Below, one piece after another: positions 10,389-18,304 of a stretch of DNA of 64,000 nt. Made by a program: the position numbers and the translations under genes. Position 1 is the stretch's first letter. Each line of letters begins with the position of its first letter. The notes under the pieces are model-generated. The model was not told the origin of the DNA. It did not search any database and was given only the letters and a program-made list of their open reading frames with translations. Origin of the DNA: VRUE01 sp963703335 (GTDB lineage: Bacteria > Actinomycetota > Thermoleophilia > Solirubrobacterales > 70-9); the NCBI GenBank assembly GCA_963703335.1, contig OY969812.1:1426001-1490000 (forward strand). The letters are read 5' to 3'.

Positions 10389-11396
10389 TTGGCTGGCCTC
10401 TCCAAGCGTTACGGAGAGGTGGTCGCGGTTGGGGGAATTGACCTCGAGGTCGAGCCCGGGGAGTTCTTCACCATGCTCGGCCCATCGGGCTCGGGTAAGA
10501 CGACGACGCTGCGCATGATCGCGGGCTTCGAGGACCCCAGCGGCGGGACGATCGAGCTGGCGGGCGAGAACGTCAGCGGTGTCCCCCCCTACGACCGCGC
10601 CGTCAACACCGTCTTCCAGGACTACGCGCTCTTCCCCCACATGACCGTCGGCGAGAACGTCGCCTACGGGCTGCGGATCGCCCGCGTCGACAAGGCGGAG
10701 CGGGCCAAGCGCCGTGACGAGGCGTTGGAGATGGTCCGCTTGCCCGGCTACAACGAGCGCCGGCCGGCCGAGCTCTCGGGCGGGCAGCGCCAGCGGGTCG
10801 CCCTGGCGCGGGCGATCGTCAACCGGCCCAGGGTGCTGCTGCTCGACGAGCCGCTCGGCGCCCTCGACCTGAAGCTGCGTGAGCAGATGCAGGTCGAGCT
10901 GAAGTCGATCCAGGGCGAGGTTGGGATCACCTTCGTCTACGTCACCCACGACCAGGATGAGGCGCTGACGATGAGCGACCGGATCGCCGTCTTCAACGAA
11001 GGCCGGATCGAGCAGGTGAGCCCGCCGGTGGAGCTCTACGAGCGACCCGCGACCGAGTTCGTCGCCGGCTTCGTCGGCGTCTCCAACCTGCTCGAGCGCG
11101 ACGGGTCGCGCTTCACGATCCGCCCCGAGAAGATCCAGCTGGTCGACCCGGGGGCGACGCCGAACGGGCTGCGCACCGAGCGCGGCCGCATCGCCGCCGT
11201 CGCCTACGCCGGCATGGTGACCCGCTACACGGTCGCCCTCGATGAGGGGGGAGAGCTTCAGGTGATTCGCCAGAACGTCGAAGGCACATCGGTTGATGCT
11301 GCCTCCGAGCAGGGGAGGGAGGTAATCGTGGGTTGGCGCCCGGAGCACACGGTCGCCGTCCGTGGCAGTTTGACAACAGAGGAGGAACCACCGTGA
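10389..11396 (+). CDS. potA: Polyamine-type ABC transporter ATP-binding protein
   Basis: The ATPase of an ABC importer, on the cytoplasmic face. It has Walker A GPSGSGKTTTL, the signature LSGGQRQRVALARA, Walker B VLLLDEPLGALD, the H-loop THDQDEALTMSD, and a C-terminal TOBE-like domain (RPEKIQLVDP). At 335 residues it matches PotA. The only usable start in frame is a TTG at 10389, with no good ribosome site, and the frame extends upstream as PPDIR, which family members often have. The true start may therefore be a non-standard codon slightly upstream. It is first in a four-gene operon and its stop overlaps the next start. Confidence 0.9.
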   Translation: MAGLSKRYGEVVAVGGIDLEVEPGEFFTMLGPSGSGKTTTLRMIAGFEDPSGGTIELAGENVSGVPPYDRAVNTVFQDYALFPHMTVGENVAYGLRIARVDKAERAKRRDEALEMVRLPGYNERRPAELSGGQRQRVALARAIVNRPRVLLLDEPLGALDLKLREQMQVELKSIQGEVGITFVYVTHDQDEALTMSDRIAVFNEGRIEQVSPPVELYERPATEFVAGFVGVSNLLERDGSRFTIRPEKIQLVDPGATPNGLRTERGRIAAVAYAGMVTRYTVALDEGGELQVIRQNVEGTSVDAASEQGREVIVGWRPEHTVAVRGSLTTEEEPP

Positions 11397-12583
11397 GAAC
11401 GCAGCATGCAAACACCGCGCGAACGGCGTGGCTGATCGTCGGAGGCCTGCTGGCAGTGATGCTCCTGTTTGCGGGCTGCGGCTCCAGCGACGACAACAGC
11501 ACGTCCGGCAACGAACTGCAGAAGCTGGGCAAGGGAGAGGGTCAAGTCGACCTGATCTCCTGGGGGGGCTACGTCGAACCCGCCTGGTCGAAGCCGTTCG
11601 AACAGAAGACCGGCTGCAAAGTCAACAACAAGGTCGCCGGTACCTCTGACGAAATGGTCACGCTGATGCGCACCGGTCAGTACGACGGAGTCTCCGCCTC
11701 GGGCAACGCGACCGCACGGCTCGTCGACGGCAATGACGTCGACCCCGTCAACGTCGATCTCGTTCCCAACTACAAGACGATCTTCGCCGACCTCAAGGAC
11801 CAGCCCTACAACACCTTCGACGGCGTCAACTACGGGATTCCGCACGGCCGCGGGGCGAACCTGCTGATGTGGAACGACGATGACGTCAAACCTGCCCCGA
11901 CCTCGTGGAGCGTGATCCTCGACCCGAAAGAAGCGGCGAAATACAAGGGCAAGATCAGCGCCTACGACGACCCGATTTACATCGCCGACGCGGCCGTCTA
12001 CCTGAAGGCCCACCAGCCCGACCTCGGCATCGAAAGCCCATACGAGCTGAACGAAGAACAGTTCGAAGCGGCGGTCAACCTGCTCAAAGAACAGCAGCCC
12101 AATGTCGGCGAATACTGGTCTGACCTGACCAAGCAGATCGCGGGCTTCGCCAACGGCGACAACGAGGTCGGCACCACCTGGCAGTACCAGTACTTCGCGC
12201 TGAAGGAAGAAGGCAAGCCGGTGGCGGCGAGCCCGGCGAGCCAGGGCTTCCTGCCGTCCGAGGGCGCGACCGGCTGGTCGGACACCTGGATGATCAGCAA
12301 CCAGGCAAAACACCCCAACTGCATGTACATGTGGATGGACTGGATCGTCGAACCGAAAGTGAACGCCGAAGTAGCGGAAGTCTTCGGCGAGGCGCCGGCG
12401 CAGAGCCTGGCCTGCGACCAGACCGCGGACAAAGAATTCTGCACCAAGTACCACGCCGACAACCCGGGGTTCTGGAAGCGCGTCTACTACTGGGAGACGC
12501 CGCTCGCCGACTGCGGTAACGGGTCGAGCGACTGTAAGGACTACAACGAGTGGGTCCAAGCCTGGACGTCGATCAAGGGTTGA
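11393..12583 (+). CDS. potD: Polyamine-type ABC transporter substrate-binding lipoprotein
   Basis: The extracytoplasmic binding protein of the importer. The GTG at 11393 overlaps the upstream TGA and is preceded by GAGGAGG. The N-terminus is a lipoprotein signal with lipobox LFAGC, followed by an acidic Ser/Asn linker. The mature part opens VDLISWGGYVEPAW, typical of spermidine/putrescine-binding proteins, and includes the GVNYGIPHGRGANLL segment. At 396 residues it is somewhat longer than E. coli PotD (348). The ligand is inferred from family and operon context, so putrescine, spermidine or a related cation remains open. Confidence 0.88.
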   Translation: MRTQHANTARTAWLIVGGLLAVMLLFAGCGSSDDNSTSGNELQKLGKGEGQVDLISWGGYVEPAWSKPFEQKTGCKVNNKVAGTSDEMVTLMRTGQYDGVSASGNATARLVDGNDVDPVNVDLVPNYKTIFADLKDQPYNTFDGVNYGIPHGRGANLLMWNDDDVKPAPTSWSVILDPKEAAKYKGKISAYDDPIYIADAAVYLKAHQPDLGIESPYELNEEQFEAAVNLLKEQQPNVGEYWSDLTKQIAGFANGDNEVGTTWQYQYFALKEEGKPVAASPASQGFLPSEGATGWSDTWMISNQAKHPNCMYMWMDWIVEPKVNAEVAEVFGEAPAQSLACDQTADKEFCTKYHADNPGFWKRVYYWETPLADCGNGSSDCKDYNEWVQAWTSIKG

Positions 12584-13434
12584 GTCGCCGGCTCGCCAAT
12601 CTGTTTCACGGGCGCCCCCGCCTTCAGGTGGGGGCGCTCTTGGCGGGCCCGGTTGGCTGGCTGGTAGTCGGCTACCTGGGCTCGCTTGCGGTCCTGCTGA
12701 TCGCTGCCTTCTGGACCGTCGACCCGCTCAGCGGCGAACTGGTCAAGGGCCTCAGCTTCGAAAACTTCAAAACGCTCCTCGACGAACCGGTCTACCGCGA
12801 CATCGTCGGCCGCACGGTCCTGATCGCGGCGCTGGTCACGGTGACCGACGCCGTGCTCGCCTTCCCGATCGCCTTCTACATGGCCAAGCTGGCGAGCCGC
12901 CGCGGCAAGGCGATCCTGGTCGTCGCCGTGCTGGTTCCGCTCTGGTCGAGCTACCTGGTCAAGGTGCTCTCTTGGCGGACGATGCTCTCCAGCGGGGGGA
13001 TCGTCAACTGGGCGCTGGAGCCATTTGGGCTGCATGGGCCCGGATTCGGTAACACCGCCGTCTGGCTGGTGATGAGCTACCTCTGGCTGCCGTACATGAT
13101 CCTGCCGATCTACGCCGGGCTGGAGCGCATCCCAAACTCGCTGATCAGCGCCTCGGAGGACCTCGGCGCCTCGCCCTTCACCACCTTCCGCCGCGTGATC
13201 CTCCCGCTCTCCTTCCCGGCAGTCGTCGCCGGCTCGATCTTCACCTTCGCCCTCACCCTCGGCGACTACATCACCCCCAAGCTCGTCTCCAACAATCAGT
13301 TCATCGGCAACGTGATCTTCAACAACATCTCCAACAACCTGCCCCTCGCCTCGGCGCTGGCGCTGGTCCCGATCGTGGTCATGGTCGGCTACCTGCTGGT
13401 AGCGCGGAAGCTCGGGGCCTTCGAGCACATCTAG
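12580..13434 (+). CDS. potB: Polyamine-type ABC transporter permease (PotB-like)
   Basis: An inner-membrane permease of about 284 residues with six hydrophobic segments, starting near GPVGWLVVGYLGSLAVLL. The cytoplasmic EAA-type loop is visible as ISASEDLGASPFTTFRRV, which docks the ATPase. The start is probably a TTG at 12580 overlapping the preceding TGA (TTGA), consistent with translational coupling; a GTG at 12550 in frame is the alternative. It is followed after 3 bases by the second permease. The gene order ATPase, binding protein, permease, permease differs from E. coli potABCD, where the binding protein is last. Confidence 0.9.
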   Translation: MSRRLANLFHGRPRLQVGALLAGPVGWLVVGYLGSLAVLLIAAFWTVDPLSGELVKGLSFENFKTLLDEPVYRDIVGRTVLIAALVTVTDAVLAFPIAFYMAKLASRRGKAILVVAVLVPLWSSYLVKVLSWRTMLSSGGIVNWALEPFGLHGPGFGNTAVWLVMSYLWLPYMILPIYAGLERIPNSLISASEDLGASPFTTFRRVILPLSFPAVVAGSIFTFALTLGDYITPKLVSNNQFIGNVIFNNISNNLPLASALALVPIVVMVGYLLVARKLGAFEHI

Positions 13435-13437
13435 GCG

Positions 13438-14307
13438 ATGAGGCTCTCGAGAAGATCCAACCTGCTGCTCCGCATCGCGGTGGCGGTCGGCCTCGCCTTC
13501 ATCTACATCCCGCTGATCGTGCTGGCGATCTACGCCTTCAACTCGAGCAACATCCTCGAATGGCCGCCCCCGGGGCTGACCCTCGACTGGTTCCCGAAGG
13601 CGATCGAAGAAGAATTCGCCCGTGAAGCCTTCGTCACCTCGATCAAGGCGGCTACGGCGGCGACCGCGATCGCGCTGGTGCTCGGCACCCTCGCCTCGCT
13701 GGCGGTCGCCCGCCACCGCTTCTTCGGCCGCGAGACGATTTCCTTTCTGGTGATCCTGCCGATCGCTCTGCCCGGGATCGTCACCGGCGTCGCCCTCAGC
13801 AACACCTTCACTCAAGTGCTCGGCATCGACCTCGGCCTCTTTACCGTGATCGTCGGCCACGCCACTTTCTGCATCGTCGTCGTCTACAACAACACGATCG
13901 CCCGCCTGCGCCGGCTCTCGACCTCATTCGAGGAAGCCTCGGCCGACCTCGGCGCCCACACCTGGCAGACCTTCCGCTTCGTCACCCTGCCCAGCCTCAA
14001 GACCGCCCTCGGCGCCGGCGCCCTGCTCGCCTTCGGCCTCTCCTTCGACGAGATCATCGTCACCACGTTCACGATCGGCGCCGGCGAAGAAACCCTGCCG
14101 ATCTGGATCTTCCGCAACCTCTTCCGCCCCAACCAGCTGCCGATCGTCAACGCAGTCGCCGTGATCGTCGTGCTGCTCTCGATCATCCCGGTCTACCTGG
14201 CGCACCGGCTGACAAGGGAGGAAGGCGGCGCTGCGGCGGCGCGCGGCGGACGTGGCGGCCGCGTCGAGGGCGGCGGGGTCGAGACCGAGGCGACGGCAGT
14301 GCCGTGA
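13438..14307 (+). CDS. potC: Polyamine-type ABC transporter permease (PotC-like)
   Basis: The second permease, 289 residues, starts three bases after the first. It has six membrane segments (first LRIAVAVGLAFIYIPLIVL) and the EAA loop EASADLGAHTWQTFRFVTL. SFDEIIVTTFTIG near the end of the membrane domain is characteristic of PotC-type proteins. The C-terminal 25 or so residues are a Gly/Arg-rich tail (AAARGGRGGRVEGG), unusual for this family and likely disordered. The operon ends here; a 16-bp stem hairpin lies about 70 bases downstream. Confidence 0.9.
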   Translation: MRLSRRSNLLLRIAVAVGLAFIYIPLIVLAIYAFNSSNILEWPPPGLTLDWFPKAIEEEFAREAFVTSIKAATAATAIALVLGTLASLAVARHRFFGRETISFLVILPIALPGIVTGVALSNTFTQVLGIDLGLFTVIVGHATFCIVVVYNNTIARLRRLSTSFEEASADLGAHTWQTFRFVTLPSLKTALGAGALLAFGLSFDEIIVTTFTIGAGEETLPIWIFRNLFRPNQLPIVNAVAVIVVLLSIIPVYLAHRLTREEGGAAAARGGRGGRVEGGGVETEATAVP

Positions 14308-14376
14308 GCGCCCTTAGTGTGCGCTGACTCCAAGTTCTCCCGACACTTCCCGAGAGATCGATAGCCCTTTAAGCGA

Positions 14377-14410
14377 GACAACCCCCGACCCAGCTGGGTC
14401 GGGGGTTGTC
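14377..14410 (+). terminator. Strong hairpin closing the pot operon
   Basis: The 16-base arm GACAACCCCCGACCCA (14377-14392) pairs perfectly with 14395-14410 around a 2-base loop. There is no T-tract after it. It most likely terminates the transporter operon and insulates it from the transposase gene beginning about 58 bases downstream. It could also mark the left side of the insertion element. Confidence 0.65.
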
Positions 14411-15475
14411 CGCGCTGCGACTCAGGCTCCTGGCTTCACGCCAATGAAGTTCAGAAAAGGGAGTCGCATGACCAAGGATGACGTGCTGTTCGGCTACCGC
14501 CAAGCCCTCTTCGCAGAGGCCGCTCGCACGAGCGTCGCCCAAGCTTGCCGGCGCTTTGGGGTGCATCGCTCCACCTACTACGTCTGGAAGCGAGCGGTCG
14601 ATCGTCACGGCCTGGAGATGCTGCGGCCTCGCGAGCGGCGGCGGCCGAAGATGCCCAACCAGCTCTCCAAGATGATCGAAGAGAAGATCGTCGCCTTCGC
14701 GCTGGGCCATCCGGGCCTTGGGCCCAAGCGGGTGGCTGCAGAGCTCGCCCGCCCCAAGTGGGGAGGCATCCTCGTTTCGCCCAACGGCGTTTGGAAGGTG
14801 CTGCGCCGTCACGGCCTCAACACCCGCGCCAAGCGCCTGGGGCTCCTCGCAGGCTACGCCGCGCCCTATGAGCCGCCGCGCGATTGCGGCCCGGAGCGCC
14901 ACATCGAGGCCTCCCGCCCCGGCGAGCTGGTCGGGATTGACTGCTTCTACGTCGGGCGCCTGCAAGGCACCAAGGGCTCGATCTGGCAGCTCACCGCGAT
15001 CGACATCGCCTCTTCCTATGCCTGGGCGGAGCTGGTGGTCTGCAAGGAGGGCAAGCCGGCCAGCCCCAGCGCCAAGCAGACCTCGAAGCTGGCTCGCCGG
15101 GTCGCCTCAGAGCTGCGCGAAGCAGGCTGGCGCTTGGAGCGGCTGCTCTCAGACAACGGCAACGAGTTCAAGGGGGAGTTTTCGACGACCGTTGCTCGGC
15201 TGAAGGCGAGGCACACCCGGATCCGCGCCGGGCGTCCCCAGACCAATGGCAACGTCGAGGCGCTGCACCGCACGATTCTCGACGAGTGCTGGCGGCCCTC
15301 CTTTGCCCGTTACCTGCACCCTGCGCTTTCCAGTCTCAGGCGCGACCTCGAGGAGTACCTGCGCTTCTACAACTTCGACCGAGTTCACCATGGTCGGTTG
15401 ACAGCTGGCCAGATCCCAGCGGACATCGTCTACCGTGCCCGCAAGATGGAGGTCAGATGAGCCGTGGGTGTCGGC
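14411..15475 (+). mobile_element. Insertion sequence carrying one DDE transposase (ends approximate)
   Basis: A single transposase gene sits between the pot operon terminator and a truncated TetR gene. No clear terminal inverted repeats or target duplication could be paired by eye, so the limits given are the gene plus its flanks. The TetR fragment immediately downstream lacks its DNA-binding domain, as expected if the element inserted into or next to that gene and removed its 5' part. Confidence 0.55.
14468..15460 (+). CDS. IS481/IS3-like DDE transposase with integrase core
   Basis: A protein of about 330 residues. The N-terminus is a helix-turn-helix of the transposase type (VAQACRRFGVHRSTYYVWKR), followed by a second helical segment. 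The integrase core shows the three acidic residues in order: first D in LVGIDCFYVGRL, second D in LLSDNGNEFKG, and E in NGNVEALHRTILDE. The spacing and GRPQTNGNVE motif fit the rve superfamily (IS481 or IS3 orfB-like). The start ATG at 14468 is preceded by AAAGGGAG; an in-frame ATG at 14444 is less well supported. It appears intact, so the element may be active. Confidence 0.85.
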   Translation: MTKDDVLFGYRQALFAEAARTSVAQACRRFGVHRSTYYVWKRAVDRHGLEMLRPRERRRPKMPNQLSKMIEEKIVAFALGHPGLGPKRVAAELARPKWGGILVSPNGVWKVLRRHGLNTRAKRLGLLAGYAAPYEPPRDCGPERHIEASRPGELVGIDCFYVGRLQGTKGSIWQLTAIDIASSYAWAELVVCKEGKPASPSAKQTSKLARRVASELREAGWRLERLLSDNGNEFKGEFSTTVARLKARHTRIRAGRPQTNGNVEALHRTILDECWRPSFARYLHPALSSLRRDLEEYLRFYNFDRVHHGRLTAGQIPADIVYRARKMEVR

Positions 15476-15773
15476 GCATCTTGGAGTCCGTGCAGTCAAT
15501 CGCCTCGCCGGCCTGCTCGACAGCGTCCGCTCCGAGATCGAGCCCGGTCAAGCACCGCCCGAGGCCACTGGCATCTTCGTCGTCGGCGGCGTCGAGACCT
15601 GCCTCTGCGACGTCCTCGCCGCGGGCGAGACGAACCGCATCTGGGACACCCTGCCCGAGCTGATGCACCTCGCGGTCGGTTCTTACCTTGGCAAAGAGGC
15701 CGCCGAAGAAGCGTTCGAGCAAGCGAAGGAGCTGCTCGAGCGCGACCGCGCCCAGCTCGAAGGAGCATCCTGA
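15461..15773 (+). pseudogene. TetR-family regulator remnant (C-terminal ligand domain only)
   Basis: After the transposase stop, an open frame encodes a segment like the C-terminal half of the TetR regulators elsewhere in this window: IFVVGGVETCLCDVLAAGE, then LPELMHLAVGSYLGKEAAEE, matching the pattern 'VGGI...LPEL...PYLGxEEA'. The helix-turn-helix N-terminus is missing and is not found on the other side of the insertion sequence. Its stop overlaps the next TetR start (TGATG), so the two were once a tandem, translationally coupled pair. Called a pseudogene because no DNA-binding domain remains. Confidence 0.7.
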
Positions 15774-16429
15774 TGGCCGAACTGCGACTGGTCGCTCCCG
15801 AGACCGAGGAAGGCCCCTTCTCGACCGGGACCCTCCTCCCCCGCCGCCTCCCTCCCGGCCGCCACGGCATCCCGGCCAACCTGGTGATCGAGCACCAGCG
15901 CCTGCGCCTGCTGGCGGCGATGGCGGAGGCGCTCGGCGCCCACGGCTACGCCAACGTCACCACCACCCACGTCAGCGAGCTCGCCAACGTCTCCACCAGC
16001 ACCTTCTACAAGCACTTCGGCAACCTCTGGGACTGCCTGCTGGCCGCCTACGTGGCAGCTGCTGACGGGCTCTGCGCGGAGATCGAGTCCGCCTGCGCCG
16101 CGAGCGACGGCGACGACGCGCTCGAGGCCGGCATCGACGCCGCTCTCTCTTTCTTCGCCGCCGAGCCCCAACTCGGTCAGCTGCTCACCGCCTGGGCGCC
16201 ACGCGAGGCGAGTGCACTCTGCGCCGCCAGGCGCCTGCTGATCTCCCGCCTCGCCGCGATGCTGCGCCGCGCCCGCGGGACCAGCGAAGAGGCCGCCGCC
16301 CAACTGCCCGGCCTCGATGAGCGCCTGATCGACGCCACCCTCGCTTTCCTCCACACTCGGATCTCCTCCGGCGATGCCGAGCAATTGCCGGAGCTGGGAC
16401 CGGAGCTCGTCGCCATCCTCCTTGCCTAA
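15773..16429 (+). CDS. TetR/AcrR-family transcriptional regulator
   Basis: A 218-residue regulator. The N-terminal extension includes RRLPPGRHGIPANLV, a motif shared with other TetR proteins in this window. The helix-turn-helix follows (VTTTHVSELANVSTSTFYKHF), then a helical ligand domain. The start ATG overlaps the stop of the truncated TetR upstream. It ends 6 bases before the convergent NHL-repeat gene. The regulated gene and ligand cannot be read from the context. Confidence 0.88.
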   Translation: MAELRLVAPETEEGPFSTGTLLPRRLPPGRHGIPANLVIEHQRLRLLAAMAEALGAHGYANVTTTHVSELANVSTSTFYKHFGNLWDCLLAAYVAAADGLCAEIESACAASDGDDALEAGIDAALSFFAAEPQLGQLLTAWAPREASALCAARRLLISRLAAMLRRARGTSEEAAAQLPGLDERLIDATLAFLHTRISSGDAEQLPELGPELVAILLA

Positions 16430-16435
16430 GAGCCC

Positions 16436-18304
16436 CTACCCCCGGGCCTTGCAATCCCCCACCACCGTGCTCGCCAGCTCCGTGCCGCCGGTGAAGGCAA
16501 AGGAGGTGCGGGCCAGCTTGAAGGAGGCCGCGCCGAAGCCTATCGGGGCAGGACAACCGGCTGAGATGTAGCTGTGCTGTTTGCCTTTGTAGCCGTACTT
16601 ACGCGAGAGGCTCATCTCGATCCCGGTCAGATCGCCCCAGCTGCGCAGTGCCTTGGGCAGTTCGGCCCGCAGCGCGGTGCCGTAGGTGCCTTTGGAGATC
16701 TTTGCGACCTTGAAGACGATCACGAAGGAGGTCGCGAAGGGATGGGCGGCGTAGATCTGGCCGAAGAGGACGGGCTTGCCTTTGTCTTCGCCGTTGAAGA
16801 CCAGGAGCTTGCCGGTGCTCGCGTAGGCTTCGCCTTCTTGTCCTTTGAGGGCGATGTTGGCGCTGAAGCTGCCCTGGCCGACCAGGGCGCTCCTGCAGTT
16901 GGCAAGGGCCCTTTGCGTTGTGGCGGGCTGGATCTTGGCGTAGGGGCAGGTCGGCAGGCCCTCGTAGTCGAAGCGCCCGTTGCGGTTGATCTCGATCGAG
17001 AGGGTCTTCAGCTTCGGTGGTGGGGAGCCGTCGGTGGTGGCGATGTCCCAGCCGACCGAGACGGAGATCGGGGCGGTTCCTTTCCTCGGCAGCTTCTTGG
17101 GCGAGAGCTTGCCGGTGACGCTTACCCGAAGGTTTTCGTGTTGGGTGATCACCGAGGCCGAGGCTTGGGCACTCTCCCCCCCTCCCGGAGCCTGCCCGGA
17201 GCCAGCCGAAGAGGCGCCAGGGGCCGCCCCTGCGGCGCCGCTTGAGGACCCGGGAGGCTGAAGCCCGGAGCCCAGCGGCGGCAAAGGCGCGGCAAAGGCG
17301 CCCGAGCCGGGCCCGTAGGCATAGACGCTCGCCTGGGAGGTGTTGCCAGAGGTGACGTAGACGCGGCCCTGGGTGGCTGCGGCGGAGTTGTCGACGGCCA
17401 GGCCCGGGGGCAGGGCGTCGATGACGTTGTATTTGAGGTGGCCTTTGTAGGTGTTGGTGGGGCCGTAGACGTAGATGGTCGCCTGGGGGCGCTCGGTGAA
17501 GGCGGGTTGGTTGTTGTCGGCGAAGTAGACGTCGCCGGTGACTTTGTCCACTGCCACGGCGCTGTCGCGCAGGGAGACGAAGGGTTTGTTGAAGGGGTCT
17601 TTGATCTCGGCCACCGGGGTGGTTTTGCTCACCGCCGGGTCATAGACCTTGACCGTGCCCGAAGCGGCGTCGGCAACGTAGAGACGACCCAGGGTGGCGG
17701 GGAACCCCGAGACGGCGACGCCGTAGCCGTCGCCGAGGCTCCCTAGGCCGATCCGCAGCGGGTCCGGGCCGTCCATGACCGCTGCTCCCGCTGAGTCATA
17801 GACGGCGATATAGGTGCGCTGGTCAACGTAGACGTTGCCGGAGGCCGGGTCGAGCGCGAGGCCGGTGGGATGGCTGGAGTCAAGCGGCGCGCCGGTGATC
17901 ACCGTGCCCGCCCCGAAGGCGGGCGAGGCGTTGTAGCGGGTGATGTTGCGGTGGTAGTTGTTGACGTAGAGGCGGTTGGAGGCGTCGAGGGCAAGGCCGC
18001 AGGGACCGTCGAGGGGATCGACGTTTGCCAGCTGGTTGGAGTAGCCAGGCGGGGCTGCCTGCGATGAGCCGGCAGAGAAGACGTCGACGGTGTGGTGGTA
18101 GTAGTCAGAGACGAGGAACCGCCCGGTGGAGTCAACGGCAAGCCCGCAGGGGCCGTTGAGGAAGCCGGTCGGCGGTGGGGTCGGTGGGGCCGGCGGTGGT
18201 GGTGGTGCGGGGGTGAAGACGAAGAGCGGATCGGTGGCTGCTTGCGCCCCGGGGGCAAGCAGGAGCGATGCAAACAGGATGCAGAGAATCGAGCGCACTC
18301 TCAT
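16436..18304 (-). CDS. Secreted NHL-repeat (beta-propeller) protein
   Basis: A protein of about 622 residues exported by a signal peptide (ILCILFASLLLAPGAQA). Residues about 45-350 contain repeated NHL-type blades such as GPCGLAVDSTGRFLVSDYY, GPCGLALDASNRLYVNNYH and HPTGLALDPASGNVYVDQ. A Gly/Ala/Ser-rich linker follows, then a C-terminal beta-rich domain with conserved cysteines (LPTCPYAKIQPATT, ALANCRSALVGQG). Its ATG at 18304 overlaps the stop of the upstream gene by ATGA, so it is translationally coupled to the surface-protein operon. It lacks the basic C-terminal tail of its neighbours. The function is probably extracellular; ligand unknown. Confidence 0.82.
   Translation of the reverse strand: MRVRSILCILFASLLLAPGAQAATDPLFVFTPAPPPPPAPPTPPPTGFLNGPCGLAVDSTGRFLVSDYYHHTVDVFSAGSSQAAPPGYSNQLANVDPLDGPCGLALDASNRLYVNNYHRNITRYNASPAFGAGTVITGAPLDSSHPTGLALDPASGNVYVDQRTYIAVYDSAGAAVMDGPDPLRIGLGSLGDGYGVAVSGFPATLGRLYVADAASGTVKVYDPAVSKTTPVAEIKDPFNKPFVSLRDSAVAVDKVTGDVYFADNNQPAFTERPQATIYVYGPTNTYKGHLKYNVIDALPPGLAVDNSAAATQGRVYVTSGNTSQASVYAYGPGSGAFAAPLPPLGSGLQPPGSSSGAAGAAPGASSAGSGQAPGGGESAQASASVITQHENLRVSVTGKLSPKKLPRKGTAPISVSVGWDIATTDGSPPPKLKTLSIEINRNGRFDYEGLPTCPYAKIQPATTQRALANCRSALVGQGSFSANIALKGQEGEAYASTGKLLVFNGEDKGKPVLFGQIYAAHPFATSFVIVFKVAKISKGTYGTALRAELPKALRSWGDLTGIEMSLSRKYGYKGKQHSYISAGCPAPIGFGAASFKLARTSFAFTGGTELASTVVGDCKARG

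Noticed and set aside
14377..14410. 16-bp hairpin as the left inverted repeat of the insertion sequence
   Set aside because: No matching sequence is found at the right side of the transposase gene; the position after potC fits a terminator better.
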